Source of the DNA: Nonomuraea endophytica
Lineage (GTDB): Bacteria > Actinomycetota > Actinomycetes > Streptosporangiales > Streptosporangiaceae
DNA length: 64,000 bases
NCBI RefSeq assembly: GCF_014203235.1
Contig: NZ_JACHIN010000002.1
Location: 675,245-739,244, forward strand
Direction: 5' to 3'
Part shown: piece after piece, positions 7,410-15,959 of the stretch
How positions within the stretch are numbered: position 1 is the first letter of the stretch
Layout of the letters: every line of letters starts with the position of its first letter
Made by a program: the position numbers and the translations under genes
The notes under the pieces: generated by a model
Database searches by the model: none
The model's input: the letters and a program-made list of their open reading frames with translations, nothing else
Told to the model about the DNA's origin: nothing

Positions 7410-8255
7410 CTACATCACATGGCCCAGCTTGTCCGGATTTCTCACGACATCGACCTCGGTGATCCGTCCGCCGGAGACGGTGAAGGACATGACGGTGTCG
7501 ACGGTCGCGCCTTCGTTCACGATCACGATGCCCGGCCCGCCGTTGACGTCGCGGAAGTCCGCCGCCATGCCGGTGAACCAGCGTTCGACCAGCCCCATCA
7601 CGACCCTGGCCACCTTCTCGGCGCCGACGACCGGCACCAGGGCCGCGCCCACCACGCCGCCGCCGTCGGCGCGCCAGACCACGTCCGGGTCGAGCACGGC
7701 CACGAGCGCCCGCAGGTCGCCGGTGGTGGCCGCCGCCGCGAAGGCCCGCACCGCCGCCGCCTGCTCGTCACGGTCGAGCGAGCGCCGCGGCGCGTAGTCA
7801 CGCACGCGCAGCCGACCGCGCGCCGCCAGCTGACGGACCGCGCCGGGACTCCTGCCCAGGATGTCGGCGATCTCCTCGTACGGCATCGCGAACACGTCAT
7901 GCAGCACCAGCGACGTCCGCTCGGCCGGGCTCAGCCGTTCCTGGACGGCCAGCAGCGCCATGCCCACGGACTCGTCCATCGTCGCCCGGTCCTCCGGGCC
8001 CGGCTCCTCGACCACCGGCTCGGGCAGCCACGGCCCGATGTAGGACTCGCGCTTGGCGCGGGCGGAGCCGAGCTGGTCGTAACAGATCCGGCTCACGACG
8101 GTGGCCAGGTAGGCCCTCGGGTCGGTGACGGCGGCCTGGTCGGCCTGCCGCCAGCGCAGCCAGGTCTCCTGCACCGCGTCGTCGGCGTCGGCGACGCTGC
8201 CCAGCAGCCGGTAGGCCACGGCCCACAGGTGGCTGCGGTGCTCCTCGAAGTCCAT
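7410..8255 (-). CDS. ECF41-type RNA polymerase sigma factor (SigJ-like)
   Basis: Extracytoplasmic-function sigma factor of 281 residues. Region 2 (about residues 5-70) and region 4 (about 105-155, with the helix-turn-helix MPYEEIADILGRSPGAVRQL) are followed by a SnoaL-like C-terminal extension. The hallmarks of group ECF41 are visible: WLPEP at 76-80 between the sigma regions, DGGG at 197-200, and NPDKL at 273-277 near the C-terminus. In characterised ECF41 members the extension takes the place of an anti-sigma factor, modulating RNA polymerase binding, and no anti-sigma gene is found here. The start codon overlaps the TGA stop of the upstream coiled-coil gene (TGATG), implying translational coupling. 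The FAD oxidoreductase follows downstream. Confidence 0.93.
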   Translation of the reverse strand: MDFEEHRSHLWAVAYRLLGSVADADDAVQETWLRWRQADQAAVTDPRAYLATVVSRICYDQLGSARAKRESYIGPWLPEPVVEEPGPEDRATMDESVGMALLAVQERLSPAERTSLVLHDVFAMPYEEIADILGRSPGAVRQLAARGRLRVRDYAPRRSLDRDEQAAAVRAFAAAATTGDLRALVAVLDPDVVWRADGGGVVGAALVPVVGAEKVARVVMGLVERWFTGMAADFRDVNGGPGIVIVNEGATVDTVMSFTVSGGRITEVDVVRNPDKLGHVM

Positions 8256-9145
8256 CAGAACACGGAGACGTGGACGTGGTCGTAGTGGTTGGCGGTGACG
8301 CTGCCCCGGTCGGACATGGGATCCCAGCCGCCGCCCGAGCGGATGTCGTAATAGCGCTGTTTCCAGATGATGTACATCACGCCGAGGCGGGAGCCGTTCT
8401 TGATCAGGAACTCGGCCAGGGCGTCGCCCCGGTCGGCGTCGGCGCCGGAGGCGTAGCCGCGCGACATCATGAAGTCGCAGGCCCGGCCCTTTCCGTGCTC
8501 GCCGGGGTCGCCGGGGCGCAGGCAGCCCACGCCGTAGGGCATGGGGAAGTTCTGCATGACCTCGATCTTCACGCTGGTCATGCGCTGGGTGAGGCCCGCG
8601 CCGCCGGTCGGGGTCTGGAAGCCGTACTTGGCCAGGAGTTTCTCGACGTCGCGCCGCTTGTCGCGCATCTCCTTGATCTTCTTCTCAAGGTCCTTGATCT
8701 TGGCGTCCGCCGCCTTCTTGGCGGTGTTGGCGCTCTTGATCAGTTGCTCGATGCGCAGGACCCGGCTGGTGCGCTCGTCGGACATGTACTGCATGTTGGC
8801 GGCCTGGCCGAGCAGCATGGCGGGGTCGGCGATGGCCAGGAGCTGGGTCCCGTCGAGCGGCCCGCTCATGTAGGTGCTCTGGGCGATGTTGGCGACCTCG
8901 CCGCGCGCCCCGGCGAGCTGGCTCCTGAGCTTGTCGGCGTTCTCGGTGGCCTTCTTGGCCTGGATGCGCGCGTCTTCCAGGAACTCGATCTGGCCCCTGA
9001 AGAGCTTGTTGAGCTGTGCGGCCTGCTTCGTCAGCTTGCGCAGCTGCGCTGGGCTGCCGGGATCGGCGGTGGCGGCCTGCGGAAGGGGTGCGGCGAGCAG
9101 GCCGACGAGCACGGTGGCTATGGCGGCGAAACGCCTGACTCCCAC
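8255..9145 (-). CDS. secreted coiled-coil protein with VanY-like C-terminal domain
   Basis: Exported protein of 296 residues. A signal peptide (RRFAAIATVLVGLLAAPLPQAATA) is followed by a long charged coiled coil (about residues 35-185) and a C-terminal domain carrying ACDFM and NHYDHVHVSVF. The spaced D and H residues resemble the metal site of VanY/D,D-carboxypeptidase folds, and similar coiled-coil plus C-terminal pairs occur in actinobacterial cell-wall proteins. A peptidoglycan-linked role is therefore likely, but catalytic activity is inferred. The GTG at 9145 was chosen because it follows GGAGGGGAGGGA and immediately precedes the signal peptide; the longer open frame is spurious. It is the first gene of a unit with the ECF41 sigma factor. 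Confidence 0.85.
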   Translation of the reverse strand: MGVRRFAAIATVLVGLLAAPLPQAATADPGSPAQLRKLTKQAAQLNKLFRGQIEFLEDARIQAKKATENADKLRSQLAGARGEVANIAQSTYMSGPLDGTQLLAIADPAMLLGQAANMQYMSDERTSRVLRIEQLIKSANTAKKAADAKIKDLEKKIKEMRDKRRDVEKLLAKYGFQTPTGGAGLTQRMTSVKIEVMQNFPMPYGVGCLRPGDPGEHGKGRACDFMMSRGYASGADADRGDALAEFLIKNGSRLGVMYIIWKQRYYDIRSGGGWDPMSDRGSVTANHYDHVHVSVF

Positions 9146-9173
9146 GCTCGTCCCTCCCCTCCTAGACGTGGTG

Positions 9174-9179
9174 ACTATA
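9174..9179 (-). promoter_or_regulatory. -10 box of the coiled-coil/ECF41 operon
   Basis: TATAGT on the minus strand, 28 bp before the GTG at 9145, is a near-consensus -10 hexamer. The -35 region 17-18 bp upstream (near TGGCAA) is weak. The 190-bp divergent spacer to the carboxypeptidase gene shows no other clear signal. Confidence 0.4.
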
Positions 9180-9335
9180 GAAGATGATCTTGGTCGTTGC
9201 CACCGGAACCGACTAACCCATGCACCATTGGCGAAGTATCTACCACTTTGTGAGGTCGCCCCGAACTTTGGGTCTTGCCGAGGACACCCCGCGGAGCGAA
9301 ATTGCGAGCGAATCGTCTCTGCGAAGGGGCAGACC

Positions 9336-12300
9336 GTGTCACGTTCTTTAACGCTCCTCACAGCCGTCTTAATCGGCTTAGGCAGCTCCCTGGTCTCCGT
9401 CGAGGCCCAGGCGTCGGTTGTGAATCCACTGCCGCCCAGCGATCGTATCGAGCTCTACCAGCTCGACAGCCCGCTCGGCACCGGCGAGAAACTCAGGGAG
9501 GCAGGCTTCGACGTCGTACAACAGCAGGTCAACGGCGGTAAGGAGCACATCGAGCTGACCGCCGACCAGGCGGGGCTCGCGGGACTCACAAAGCTCGGCC
9601 ACAAGCCGGAGCCCGTGCGCAACCGGCAAGGCCAGACACAGCTGGAGGCGGCCAAAGCCCAGGCCGCCGGCGGCTACACCGTCTGGAAGTCCTACACGGA
9701 GCCGGGCGGCATCGCCGACCAGCTCAGATCCATCGCCAACGCCAACAAAGACGTGGTCAAGCTGATGTCCATCGGCAAGACCATCCAGGGCAAGGACATC
9801 CTCGCCGCCAAGGTCACCTCACTGGCCCGCATCCTGCCGGACGGCGCCAAGCCCGGGGTCCTCTACTCCTCTACGCAGCACGCCCGCGAGTGGATCTCGA
9901 CCGAGGTCAACATGCGGCTGCTCAAGCACGTGGTCGCCAACAAGGCGTCGCTGCGCGGCCTGCTGGGCACCACCGAGCTCTGGTTCCTGCCGGTGGCCAA
10001 CCCCGACGGCTACGACTTCACCTTTACCGAGGGCAACCGTCTCTGGCGTAAGAACCTGCGCGACGTGAACGGCGACGGGACCATCACCCGCGGCGACGGC
10101 GTCGACCCGAACCGGAACTTCCCCACGAACTTCCACTACGACGAGGAGGGCTCCTCCTCGATCCCGAGCAGCGACACCTACCGGGGCGCCGGCCCGGCCA
10201 GCGAGCCGGAGACCAAGGCCTTCGACGGCCTGATGAAGCGCATCCGGTTCGCCTTCAACGTCAACTACCACTCCTTCGGCCCGCTGCTGCTCTACCCGCT
10301 GGGTGTGCAGATCGCGACGGAGACCGCCGACAACCCGATCTACGAGGCGCTGTCGGGCGACGACGCCAACCCGGCGATCCCCGGCTTCGACCCCGACCTC
10401 GGCGCGGAGCTGTACATCACCAACGGCGACACCAACGACCGCGCGCACTCCGCGTACGGCACGCTGTCCTGGACCCCCGAGCTGAACGAGGGCTGCGACG
10501 GCTGCGGCTTCGTCTTCCCCGATGACGAGGCGCTGGTCCAGGCGGAGTTCGAGAAGAACATCCCCTTCGCACTCGATGTGGCCAAGTCCGCGCGCAACCC
10601 GGTCGAACCCGTCAGCCACCTGGGCAACACGACACCGGACTTCGTCCTGGACAGCTTCGAGACCAGCAACGGCCGCGACCAGGTCGTCCAGGTCAACGCC
10701 AAGCGCAAGCTGGGTCCGGTCTGGCTGCAGTACCAGGTCAACGGCGGGCGTACCAAGAGCGTGCTGACCGGCGAGTATCGCGGCGGCGAGCGCTACGGCG
10801 CGGGCTACAACCGCTACTACCACTGGATGCGCGGCAAGATCACCGGCACCCGGCCGGGCGACACGGTGAAGGTCTGGTTCAGTTCGATCGGCAAGAAGAG
10901 CGACTCCTTCACCTACAAGGTCAACAGCGACATCGGGGGCAAGGTTCTCGTCCTGGCCGCCGAGGACGTCACCGGCATCAGCCCCGTCCAGGGCGTCACC
11001 GAGGCGAAGTACGCCGACGAGTACGTCAAGTCGCTCGACGAGGCCGGCTACAGCTCCGACGTCTACGACGTGGACAAGGCCGGACGCAAGGCCCCGCACC
11101 CGCTCGGCACGCTGAGCCACTACAAGGCGATCGTCTGGGAGACCGGCGACGACATCATCCCGAGAAGCGTCGGCCAGGCCCCCGGCACCACGTCCAAGCT
11201 GGGCGTGGACACCGAACTCGCGGTGCGCGACTACCTCAACGAGGGCGGCAAGCTGCTGCACGCCGGCAAGTACCCGTCCTACGCGGCCAACAACAACGGC
11301 GCCTACTTCTTCCAGCCCAACCAGCCCACACAGCCCGAGTGCACGACGCCGTCCGACCCGCCGTGCATCCCGATCTTCAACGACTTCCAGCAGTACTGGC
11401 TCGGCGCCTACGTCTTCTTCGACGACGCCGGCACCGACCACGGCACCGGCAACCCCTTCGCCCTCCAGGGCAAGGGCGGCAAGTTCGAGGGCTTCAACGG
11501 CACACTCGAGCCCACCCACACCAACTCCTACGTGGCCACCTCGGCCATCCTGCCCGCCGCGCAGTTCCCGCTGTTCGCCAGCTCCGCCCAGATCAAGTGG
11601 GTACGGCCCGGCGGCCCCTTCGACCCGCACACCGGCGCCTGGGACGTCTACAGCGGCATCGCCGACGTCTCCTGGAAGCGCCTGACCAAGACCATCAACC
11701 TGACCGGCAAGAGCAGCGGCGACCTGTCGTTCTGGACGTCCTTCGACACCGAGGCCGCCTGGGACTTCCTGACCGTCGAGGCCCGCACCGCCGGCCAGGA
11801 CGACTGGACCACCCTGCCCGACGTCAACGGCCACACCACCCAGGACACCGGGGAGAGCTGCAAGACCGAGAACTCCGGCGGCTGGCGCGACATCCACCCC
11901 TTCACCCAGCGCTACCAGGGCGTCAACTGCGAGCCCACCGGAACCTCCGGCGCCTGGCACGCCGCCTCGGGCAACTCGGGCGGCTGGCAGCAGTGGAAGA
12001 TCGACCTGACCCCGTACGCGGGCAAGCAGGTCGAGCTGTCGATCTCCTACATCAGCGACTGGGCCACACAGGGCGCCGGCGTCTTCCTCGACGACTTCAC
12101 GGTGACCCTGGACGGCGCGAGCGCCGAGCAGACCTCGTTCGAGTCGGACCTGGGCGGCTGGACCGCCGCCGACCCGCCTGCCGGATCGGCGCCGTCCGTC
12201 AACAACTGGTTCCGCACCGACCAGCTCTTCGAGGAGGGCGGCGGCATCGTCACCCGTGACACGGTCTACCTCGGATTCGGCGCGGAGAGCCTCACCACCC

Positions 12301-12353
12301 AGGCCATGCGGACCGACCTGGTGAGGAGGTCCCTGAAGCACCTGATCGGCTAA
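9336..12353 (+). CDS. secreted M14 family zinc carboxypeptidase, multidomain
   Basis: Exported metallocarboxypeptidase of 1005 residues. After a signal peptide (residues 1-27) and a propeptide-like region (about 28-115), the M14 catalytic domain shows the zinc ligands H182 and E185 in QHAREW and H312 in NYHSFG, and the catalytic glutamate E382 in SWTPELNEG. Downstream are linker and sandwich-like regions. The last 350 residues resemble the extra domain of immune-inhibitor-A-type proteases (paired VSWKRLTKTINL and DFLTVEAR blocks), probably substrate or surface binding. It would trim C-terminal residues from extracellular peptides. The GTG at 9336 has AAGGGG 6 nt upstream. A length near 1000 residues is usual for this actinobacterial subgroup. 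No obvious partner gene is adjacent. Confidence 0.92.
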   Translation: MSRSLTLLTAVLIGLGSSLVSVEAQASVVNPLPPSDRIELYQLDSPLGTGEKLREAGFDVVQQQVNGGKEHIELTADQAGLAGLTKLGHKPEPVRNRQGQTQLEAAKAQAAGGYTVWKSYTEPGGIADQLRSIANANKDVVKLMSIGKTIQGKDILAAKVTSLARILPDGAKPGVLYSSTQHAREWISTEVNMRLLKHVVANKASLRGLLGTTELWFLPVANPDGYDFTFTEGNRLWRKNLRDVNGDGTITRGDGVDPNRNFPTNFHYDEEGSSSIPSSDTYRGAGPASEPETKAFDGLMKRIRFAFNVNYHSFGPLLLYPLGVQIATETADNPIYEALSGDDANPAIPGFDPDLGAELYITNGDTNDRAHSAYGTLSWTPELNEGCDGCGFVFPDDEALVQAEFEKNIPFALDVAKSARNPVEPVSHLGNTTPDFVLDSFETSNGRDQVVQVNAKRKLGPVWLQYQVNGGRTKSVLTGEYRGGERYGAGYNRYYHWMRGKITGTRPGDTVKVWFSSIGKKSDSFTYKVNSDIGGKVLVLAAEDVTGISPVQGVTEAKYADEYVKSLDEAGYSSDVYDVDKAGRKAPHPLGTLSHYKAIVWETGDDIIPRSVGQAPGTTSKLGVDTELAVRDYLNEGGKLLHAGKYPSYAANNNGAYFFQPNQPTQPECTTPSDPPCIPIFNDFQQYWLGAYVFFDDAGTDHGTGNPFALQGKGGKFEGFNGTLEPTHTNSYVATSAILPAAQFPLFASSAQIKWVRPGGPFDPHTGAWDVYSGIADVSWKRLTKTINLTGKSSGDLSFWTSFDTEAAWDFLTVEARTAGQDDWTTLPDVNGHTTQDTGESCKTENSGGWRDIHPFTQRYQGVNCEPTGTSGAWHAASGNSGGWQQWKIDLTPYAGKQVELSISYISDWATQGAGVFLDDFTVTLDGASAEQTSFESDLGGWTAADPPAGSAPSVNNWFRTDQLFEEGGGIVTRDTVYLGFGAESLTTQAMRTDLVRRSLKHLIG

Positions 12354-12856
12354 CCACGTAGTAGAGGGCGGCTGCCGAGCGGTCACAACGGGCCCCACCA
12401 CAAGCCCAGACCCACTCGACAGCCGCCCACCCCTAACCCGCCACCCCTCCCCGCCCCAACCCCTCCAAGCCCCACCCCGCAGCCCCCGCAGCCCCTCCGA
12501 GGCCCGCACCTTCCATGCCGTGCCCCTCCCCGGCGGCGGCAGCCCTGGAGCGCGCCTCTGCCCCTTCGCGGAGCCACGTCCGTATCCCCTTCGCCGCGCG
12601 CCCTTCCAAGCCACGGCGATGTCCCTCGCGGCGGGCCCTTCCGGGCCACGGCCACATCCCCTCGCGGCGCGCCCTTCCGGGCCACGGACCCGAGGACCGT
12701 AGGCTTCCCGAGGCCTCTTCCGTGCTGGCTGTCAGTGACGAGGTACCTTGTGCCCTTGCCGTTCTGGACAGAACATGGTTCGGTTTCCCTGGACACGGCT
12801 CTTCGCCAGAGGAAGACTGAACCAAGCAAGCATTCGGTCGGTAGGAGGCTCACGAC
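12354..12856. repeat. gene-free C-rich spacer with 36-bp degenerate tandem repeats
   Basis: No credible gene lies in these 503 bp. The first part (12400-12520) is C-rich low-complexity DNA. From about 12560 to 12698 three to four imperfect units of 35-36 bp recur, with the core GCGCGCCCTTCCGGGCCACG followed by a variable stretch ending CCCTCGCG. The last 90 bp lead into the strong ribosome-binding site GGAGG of the aldehyde dehydrogenase. No inverted arms of the terminator type are obvious. Confidence 0.6.
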
Positions 12857-14290
12857 ATGCGCCAGCACGACACGCTGTTCATCGGGGGCGAATGGGTGGC
12901 CCCCGCGGGCACCGGTGTGATCGACGTCATCTCCCCGCACACCGAGGAGGTCGTGGGCCGGGTACCCGACGGCACCCCGGCCGACATGGACCGCGCGGTC
13001 GCCGCCGCCCGCGAGGCCTTCGACCACGGCCCCTGGCCCCGCATGACCTTCGCGGAACGCGCCGCGGTCATCGGCAGGCTGGCCGACATCTACGCCGCCA
13101 AGCAGGGCGAGATGGCCGCGCTCATCACCGAGGAGATGGGCTCGCCGATCACGTTCTCCAACCTGGCCCAGGCACCGCAGCCGCTCGGCATGCTGCAGTT
13201 CTACGCCGAGTACGGCAAGACGTTCGAGCAGGAGGAAGAGCGTCCCGGCCTGTTCGGCCCCACCACCGTGCGGCGCGAGCCGGTCGGCGTGGTGGCCGCG
13301 ATCGTGCCGTGGAACGTCCCGCAGTTCGTCTCGATGACCAAGATCGCACCGGCGCTGCTGGCCGGGTGCACGATCGTGCTCAAGCCCGCGCCGGAGACAC
13401 CTCTCGACTCCTACCTGTTCGCGGAGATGGTCACCGAGGCCGGCATCCCGGCGGGCGTACTCAACATCGTCCCGGCGGGCCGTGAGGCCGGCGAGCACCT
13501 CGTCTCCCACCCGGACGTCGACAAGGTCGCCTTCACCGGCTCCACCGCCGCCGGCCGGCGCATCGCCGCCATCTGCGGCGAGCAGCTCAAGCGGGTCAGC
13601 CTCGAACTGGGCGGCAAGTCCGCCGCCATCATCCTCGACGACGCCGACCTGCCCTCCAGCATGGGCATGCTCGCCATCGCCTCGCTCATGAACAACGGCC
13701 AGGCCTGCGTGGCCCAGACGCGCATCCTCGCCTCTCGCAACAGGTACGACGAGGTCGTCGAGGCCGTCGCCGCCATGGTCAGCTCCCAGCCCGTGGGCGA
13801 CCCGGCCGACCCGGCGACCGGCATCGGCCCCCTGGTCGCCAAGCGGCAGCAGGAGCGGGTGGAGGGGTACATCAAGATCGGCATGGACGAGGGCGCCAAG
13901 GTCGTCGTCGGCGGACTGTCCCGCCCGATGGACCGCGGCTGGTACGTGGCCCCGACCGTCTTCGCCGGCGCCACCAACGAGATGCGGATCGCCCGCGAGG
14001 AGATCTTCGGCCCCGTCCTCGCCGTCATCCCCTACGAGGACGAGGCGGACGCGCTCCGCATCGCCAACGACAGCGACTACGGCCTGTGCGGCACCGTCTG
14101 GACCGCCGACACCGACCACGGCATGGACATCGCCCGCCAGGTCCGCACCGGCACCTACGGCGTCAACTGCCTCATGCTGGAGGCCAACGTCCCGTTCGGC
14201 GGCTACAAGGCCAGCGGCCTCGGCCGCGAACTCGGCCCCGAGGGCCTGAGCGCCTACCTGGAGTACAAGACCATCGCCCGCCTCGGCTAA
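12857..14290 (+). CDS. NAD(P)-dependent aldehyde dehydrogenase
   Basis: Aldehyde dehydrogenase superfamily enzyme of 477 residues, normal length, oxidising an unidentified aldehyde to the acid. The Rossmann-type coenzyme region contains VPWNVPQF and FTGSTAAGRRIA. The general base glutamate E250 lies in LELGGKSA, and the catalytic cysteine C284 lies in NNGQACVAQTR. The C-terminal GREEIFGPV-like motif appears as AREEIFGPVLAVIPY. The ATG at 12857 is preceded by TAGGAGG at a good distance. It stands as a single gene between two repeat-rich spacers, so the pathway cannot be read from context. The sequence style is that of the broad-specificity betaine/phenylacetaldehyde-type group, which is only a family-level guess. 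Confidence 0.92.
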   Translation: MRQHDTLFIGGEWVAPAGTGVIDVISPHTEEVVGRVPDGTPADMDRAVAAAREAFDHGPWPRMTFAERAAVIGRLADIYAAKQGEMAALITEEMGSPITFSNLAQAPQPLGMLQFYAEYGKTFEQEEERPGLFGPTTVRREPVGVVAAIVPWNVPQFVSMTKIAPALLAGCTIVLKPAPETPLDSYLFAEMVTEAGIPAGVLNIVPAGREAGEHLVSHPDVDKVAFTGSTAAGRRIAAICGEQLKRVSLELGGKSAAIILDDADLPSSMGMLAIASLMNNGQACVAQTRILASRNRYDEVVEAVAAMVSSQPVGDPADPATGIGPLVAKRQQERVEGYIKIGMDEGAKVVVGGLSRPMDRGWYVAPTVFAGATNEMRIAREEIFGPVLAVIPYEDEADALRIANDSDYGLCGTVWTADTDHGMDIARQVRTGTYGVNCLMLEANVPFGGYKASGLGRELGPEGLSAYLEYKTIARLG

Positions 14291-14337
14291 CCCAAAGCAC
14301 CAAAACCCGAACCCCCGAAAAGCCGTAAACCGAGACT

Positions 14338-14575
14338 GGGCGCACCCTCCGCGCCGGACCACCTCGGTGCCGGGAGAACCCCGGAGCCGGGAGAGTCCGG
14401 CAGCGGGTGCGTCGGGGGAGCAGGTGGACCCGAAGGCGGGTGACCCCGGAAGCGGGTGGATCGGGGAGCAGGTAAGCCCGGAAGCGGGTGGGCCGGGAGT
14501 GAGTGACCCCGGGAGTGGGTGACCCCGGAAGCGGGTGAGCAGGGCAGTGGGTGGACCCCGGGCTGACCTGGGGAA
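14338..14575. repeat. degenerate GGGTGACCCCGGAAGC tandem repeats
   Basis: The spacer between the convergent aldehyde dehydrogenase and alpha/beta hydrolase genes is filled with about a dozen imperfect units of roughly 15-17 bp built on GCGGGTGACCCCGGAA. No coding frame is supported here. A 27-codon frame at 14676-14759 exists but lacks a ribosome-binding site. Confidence 0.6.
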
Positions 14576-14591
14576 GTGTGGAAGTACGAGA

Positions 14592-14617
14592 GGGGCCCGC
14601 GATCCCGCGGGCCCCCT
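14592..14617. terminator. hairpin between convergent genes
   Basis: Perfect 10-bp stem GGGGCCCGCG / CGCGGGCCCC with a 4-nt loop (14592-14615) followed by TT. Very GC-rich with a short T tract, as is common in actinobacteria. It could end transcripts of the aldehyde dehydrogenase. Confidence 0.55.
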
Positions 14618-14774
14618 TCGCACGTCCAGATGGCACCCAGCGCGCCCCCGCAACGCTGGGCGACCGTCTGACTACATGAAGTATGTCCTACGGTCTCCAC
14701 CCGGGGCGGATTCCTTCCCCAAGGACTTTCTCCCGGCGGTTTTCTTCCATCCGCCCTAGGTAGACGCCTATTAC

Positions 14775-15551
14775 TCAGGAAAGGTTCGAATCAATCCACT
14801 TTCCGATCCGGAGAACCAGATCCGGCCTGGCCGCCGACTCGGCGTGGCCGTACCCCGGCTCGATCCACAGCTCCTTCGGCTCCCGAGCGCCGTCATAAAG
14901 CTGCCGGGCGTGCTCCAGCGGAAAGAACGTGTCAGCGTCCCCGTGCACGATCAGCAACGGAGTGGGCGAGATCAGGGCGGCGGCCTCGTGCGGCGGCATC
15001 GGGACCGGGTCCCAGCGCCCGCGCGCGATCCGGGTCCGCTTGACCACGCGCGCGGCGATCCGGCCGATCGGCTTCTCGATCGCCCAGTGGACCTGGCGCA
15101 TGGGCTTGGTGTCCCGGTAGTACCACCGCGCGGGACCGCTCACCGCGACGACCGCGTCGATCCCCCCGTGCAACCCCGCATGCCGTACGGCGACCGCCGC
15201 CCCCATGGAAAAGCCCACCACGGCGATCTTGCGGTATCCGATGACCCGCGCGTGCCGTACCGCGGCCTCCACGTCGTGGATCTCAAGGTCGCCCACGGTG
15301 GTCTCGCCGCCCGAGCGCCCGTGCCCGCGGAAGTCGAAGGACACCACACCGCCGAACTGGCTGAGCACATGCGTGATCCGCCGCGTGTCAGCGCACCGCC
15401 ACGACCCGGTGAATCCGTGGGCCAGCACGATCCCGGCCTCGACGGCGCCGGAGGCGGATGGCGTGTGGACGCCTTCCAGGCGGATGCCGTCCGAGGTTCT
15501 GAGCATGACGGGGAAATTCTTCGCAAGCGGCATGAATCCGAGCTTAGGCAC
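14775..15551 (-). CDS. alpha/beta hydrolase
   Basis: Alpha/beta-hydrolase fold protein of 258 residues, cytoplasmic by lack of a signal peptide. The nucleophile S115 sits in GFSMG. The oxyanion region is AHGFTGSW, the acid is in VHGDADTFFP and the histidine in GYGHAES. The closest general type is the short esterase/acyl-hydrolase group (COG1073-like), and no substrate can be assigned. The GTG at 15551 overlaps the last 8 bp of the upstream ANL fragment gene, implying coupling; an ATG at 15533 is the alternative. It is the last gene of the minus-strand run containing the LuxR regulator, so it may act with the ANL fragments, for example on an acyl ester. That is inference. Confidence 0.85.
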   Translation of the reverse strand: MPKLGFMPLAKNFPVMLRTSDGIRLEGVHTPSASGAVEAGIVLAHGFTGSWRCADTRRITHVLSQFGGVVSFDFRGHGRSGGETTVGDLEIHDVEAAVRHARVIGYRKIAVVGFSMGAAVAVRHAGLHGGIDAVVAVSGPARWYYRDTKPMRQVHWAIEKPIGRIAARVVKRTRIARGRWDPVPMPPHEAAALISPTPLLIVHGDADTFFPLEHARQLYDGAREPKELWIEPGYGHAESAARPDLVLRIGKWIDSNLS

Positions 15552-15894
15552 CCAGCTCAGCGGCGCTCATCACCACCCTGATCCTGGAGTCCTGAGCGGC
15601 CGCCAGCGCCCGCGGATCGTCGGAGATCATCAGCCGCGCGGAGCTGGTCACCACCCGCTCCCAGAGGCCGTCGCCGTCGGGCGCCAGCGGCGAGACGGCC
15701 GCTCCGGCCGCCATCACCGCGTCCGCCGCCACCAGCAGGTCGGATCCGACCGGCAGGCAGATCAGCACCGTGTCGCCCGCCCGCACGCCGCGGCGCCTGA
15801 GCAGCGCGGCGGCCGTGGCCAGCCGCTCATCGTGCTGCTCTTCGGTGAGCGTCTGCCCCGTCCCGGGGTCGATCATGACGATCCGCTGGTCCAT
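15544..15894 (-). CDS. stand-alone N-terminal fragment of an AMP-binding (ANL) enzyme
   Basis: Protein of 116 residues matching only the first part of the large domain of adenylate-forming enzymes (acyl-CoA synthetase, 4-coumarate-CoA ligase type): the GxTLTEEQ start, the LRRRGVRAGDTVLICLPVG segment, and the MAAGAAVSPLAP strand. It ends before the phosphate-binding loop and has no C-terminal domain, so it cannot catalyse adenylation alone. The reading frame is intact, has an ATG start, and is coupled to the downstream hydrolase. A second, longer fragment of the same kind lies beyond the LuxR gene. It is either a decaying remnant or a repurposed binding domain, and the sequence does not decide between them. 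Confidence 0.75.
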   Translation of the reverse strand: MDQRIVMIDPGTGQTLTEEQHDERLATAAALLRRRGVRAGDTVLICLPVGSDLLVAADAVMAAGAAVSPLAPDGDGLWERVVTSSARLMISDDPRALAAAQDSRIRVVMSAAELGA

Positions 15895-15935
15895 GCGACC
15901 ACGGTAGGGACGCCGGGATCAGTGCACATGGGGCG

Positions 15936-15959
15936 GATTATGCAGATGATTATGCAGAA
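15936..15959. repeat. 12-bp tandem duplication of the LuxR gene 3' end
   Basis: GATTATGCAGAT (15936-15947) and GATTATGCAGAA (15948-15959) are adjacent and identical at 11 of 12 positions. The second copy holds the last codons and the TAA stop of the LuxR/STAND regulator on the minus strand, and the first copy lies just beyond the stop. Confidence 0.75.

Noticed and set aside
14676..14759. A 27-codon frame (MKYVLRSPPG...) after the GC hairpin
   Set aside because: No ribosome-binding site, no downstream partner and no conserved feature that I can see. Kept out of the gene list.
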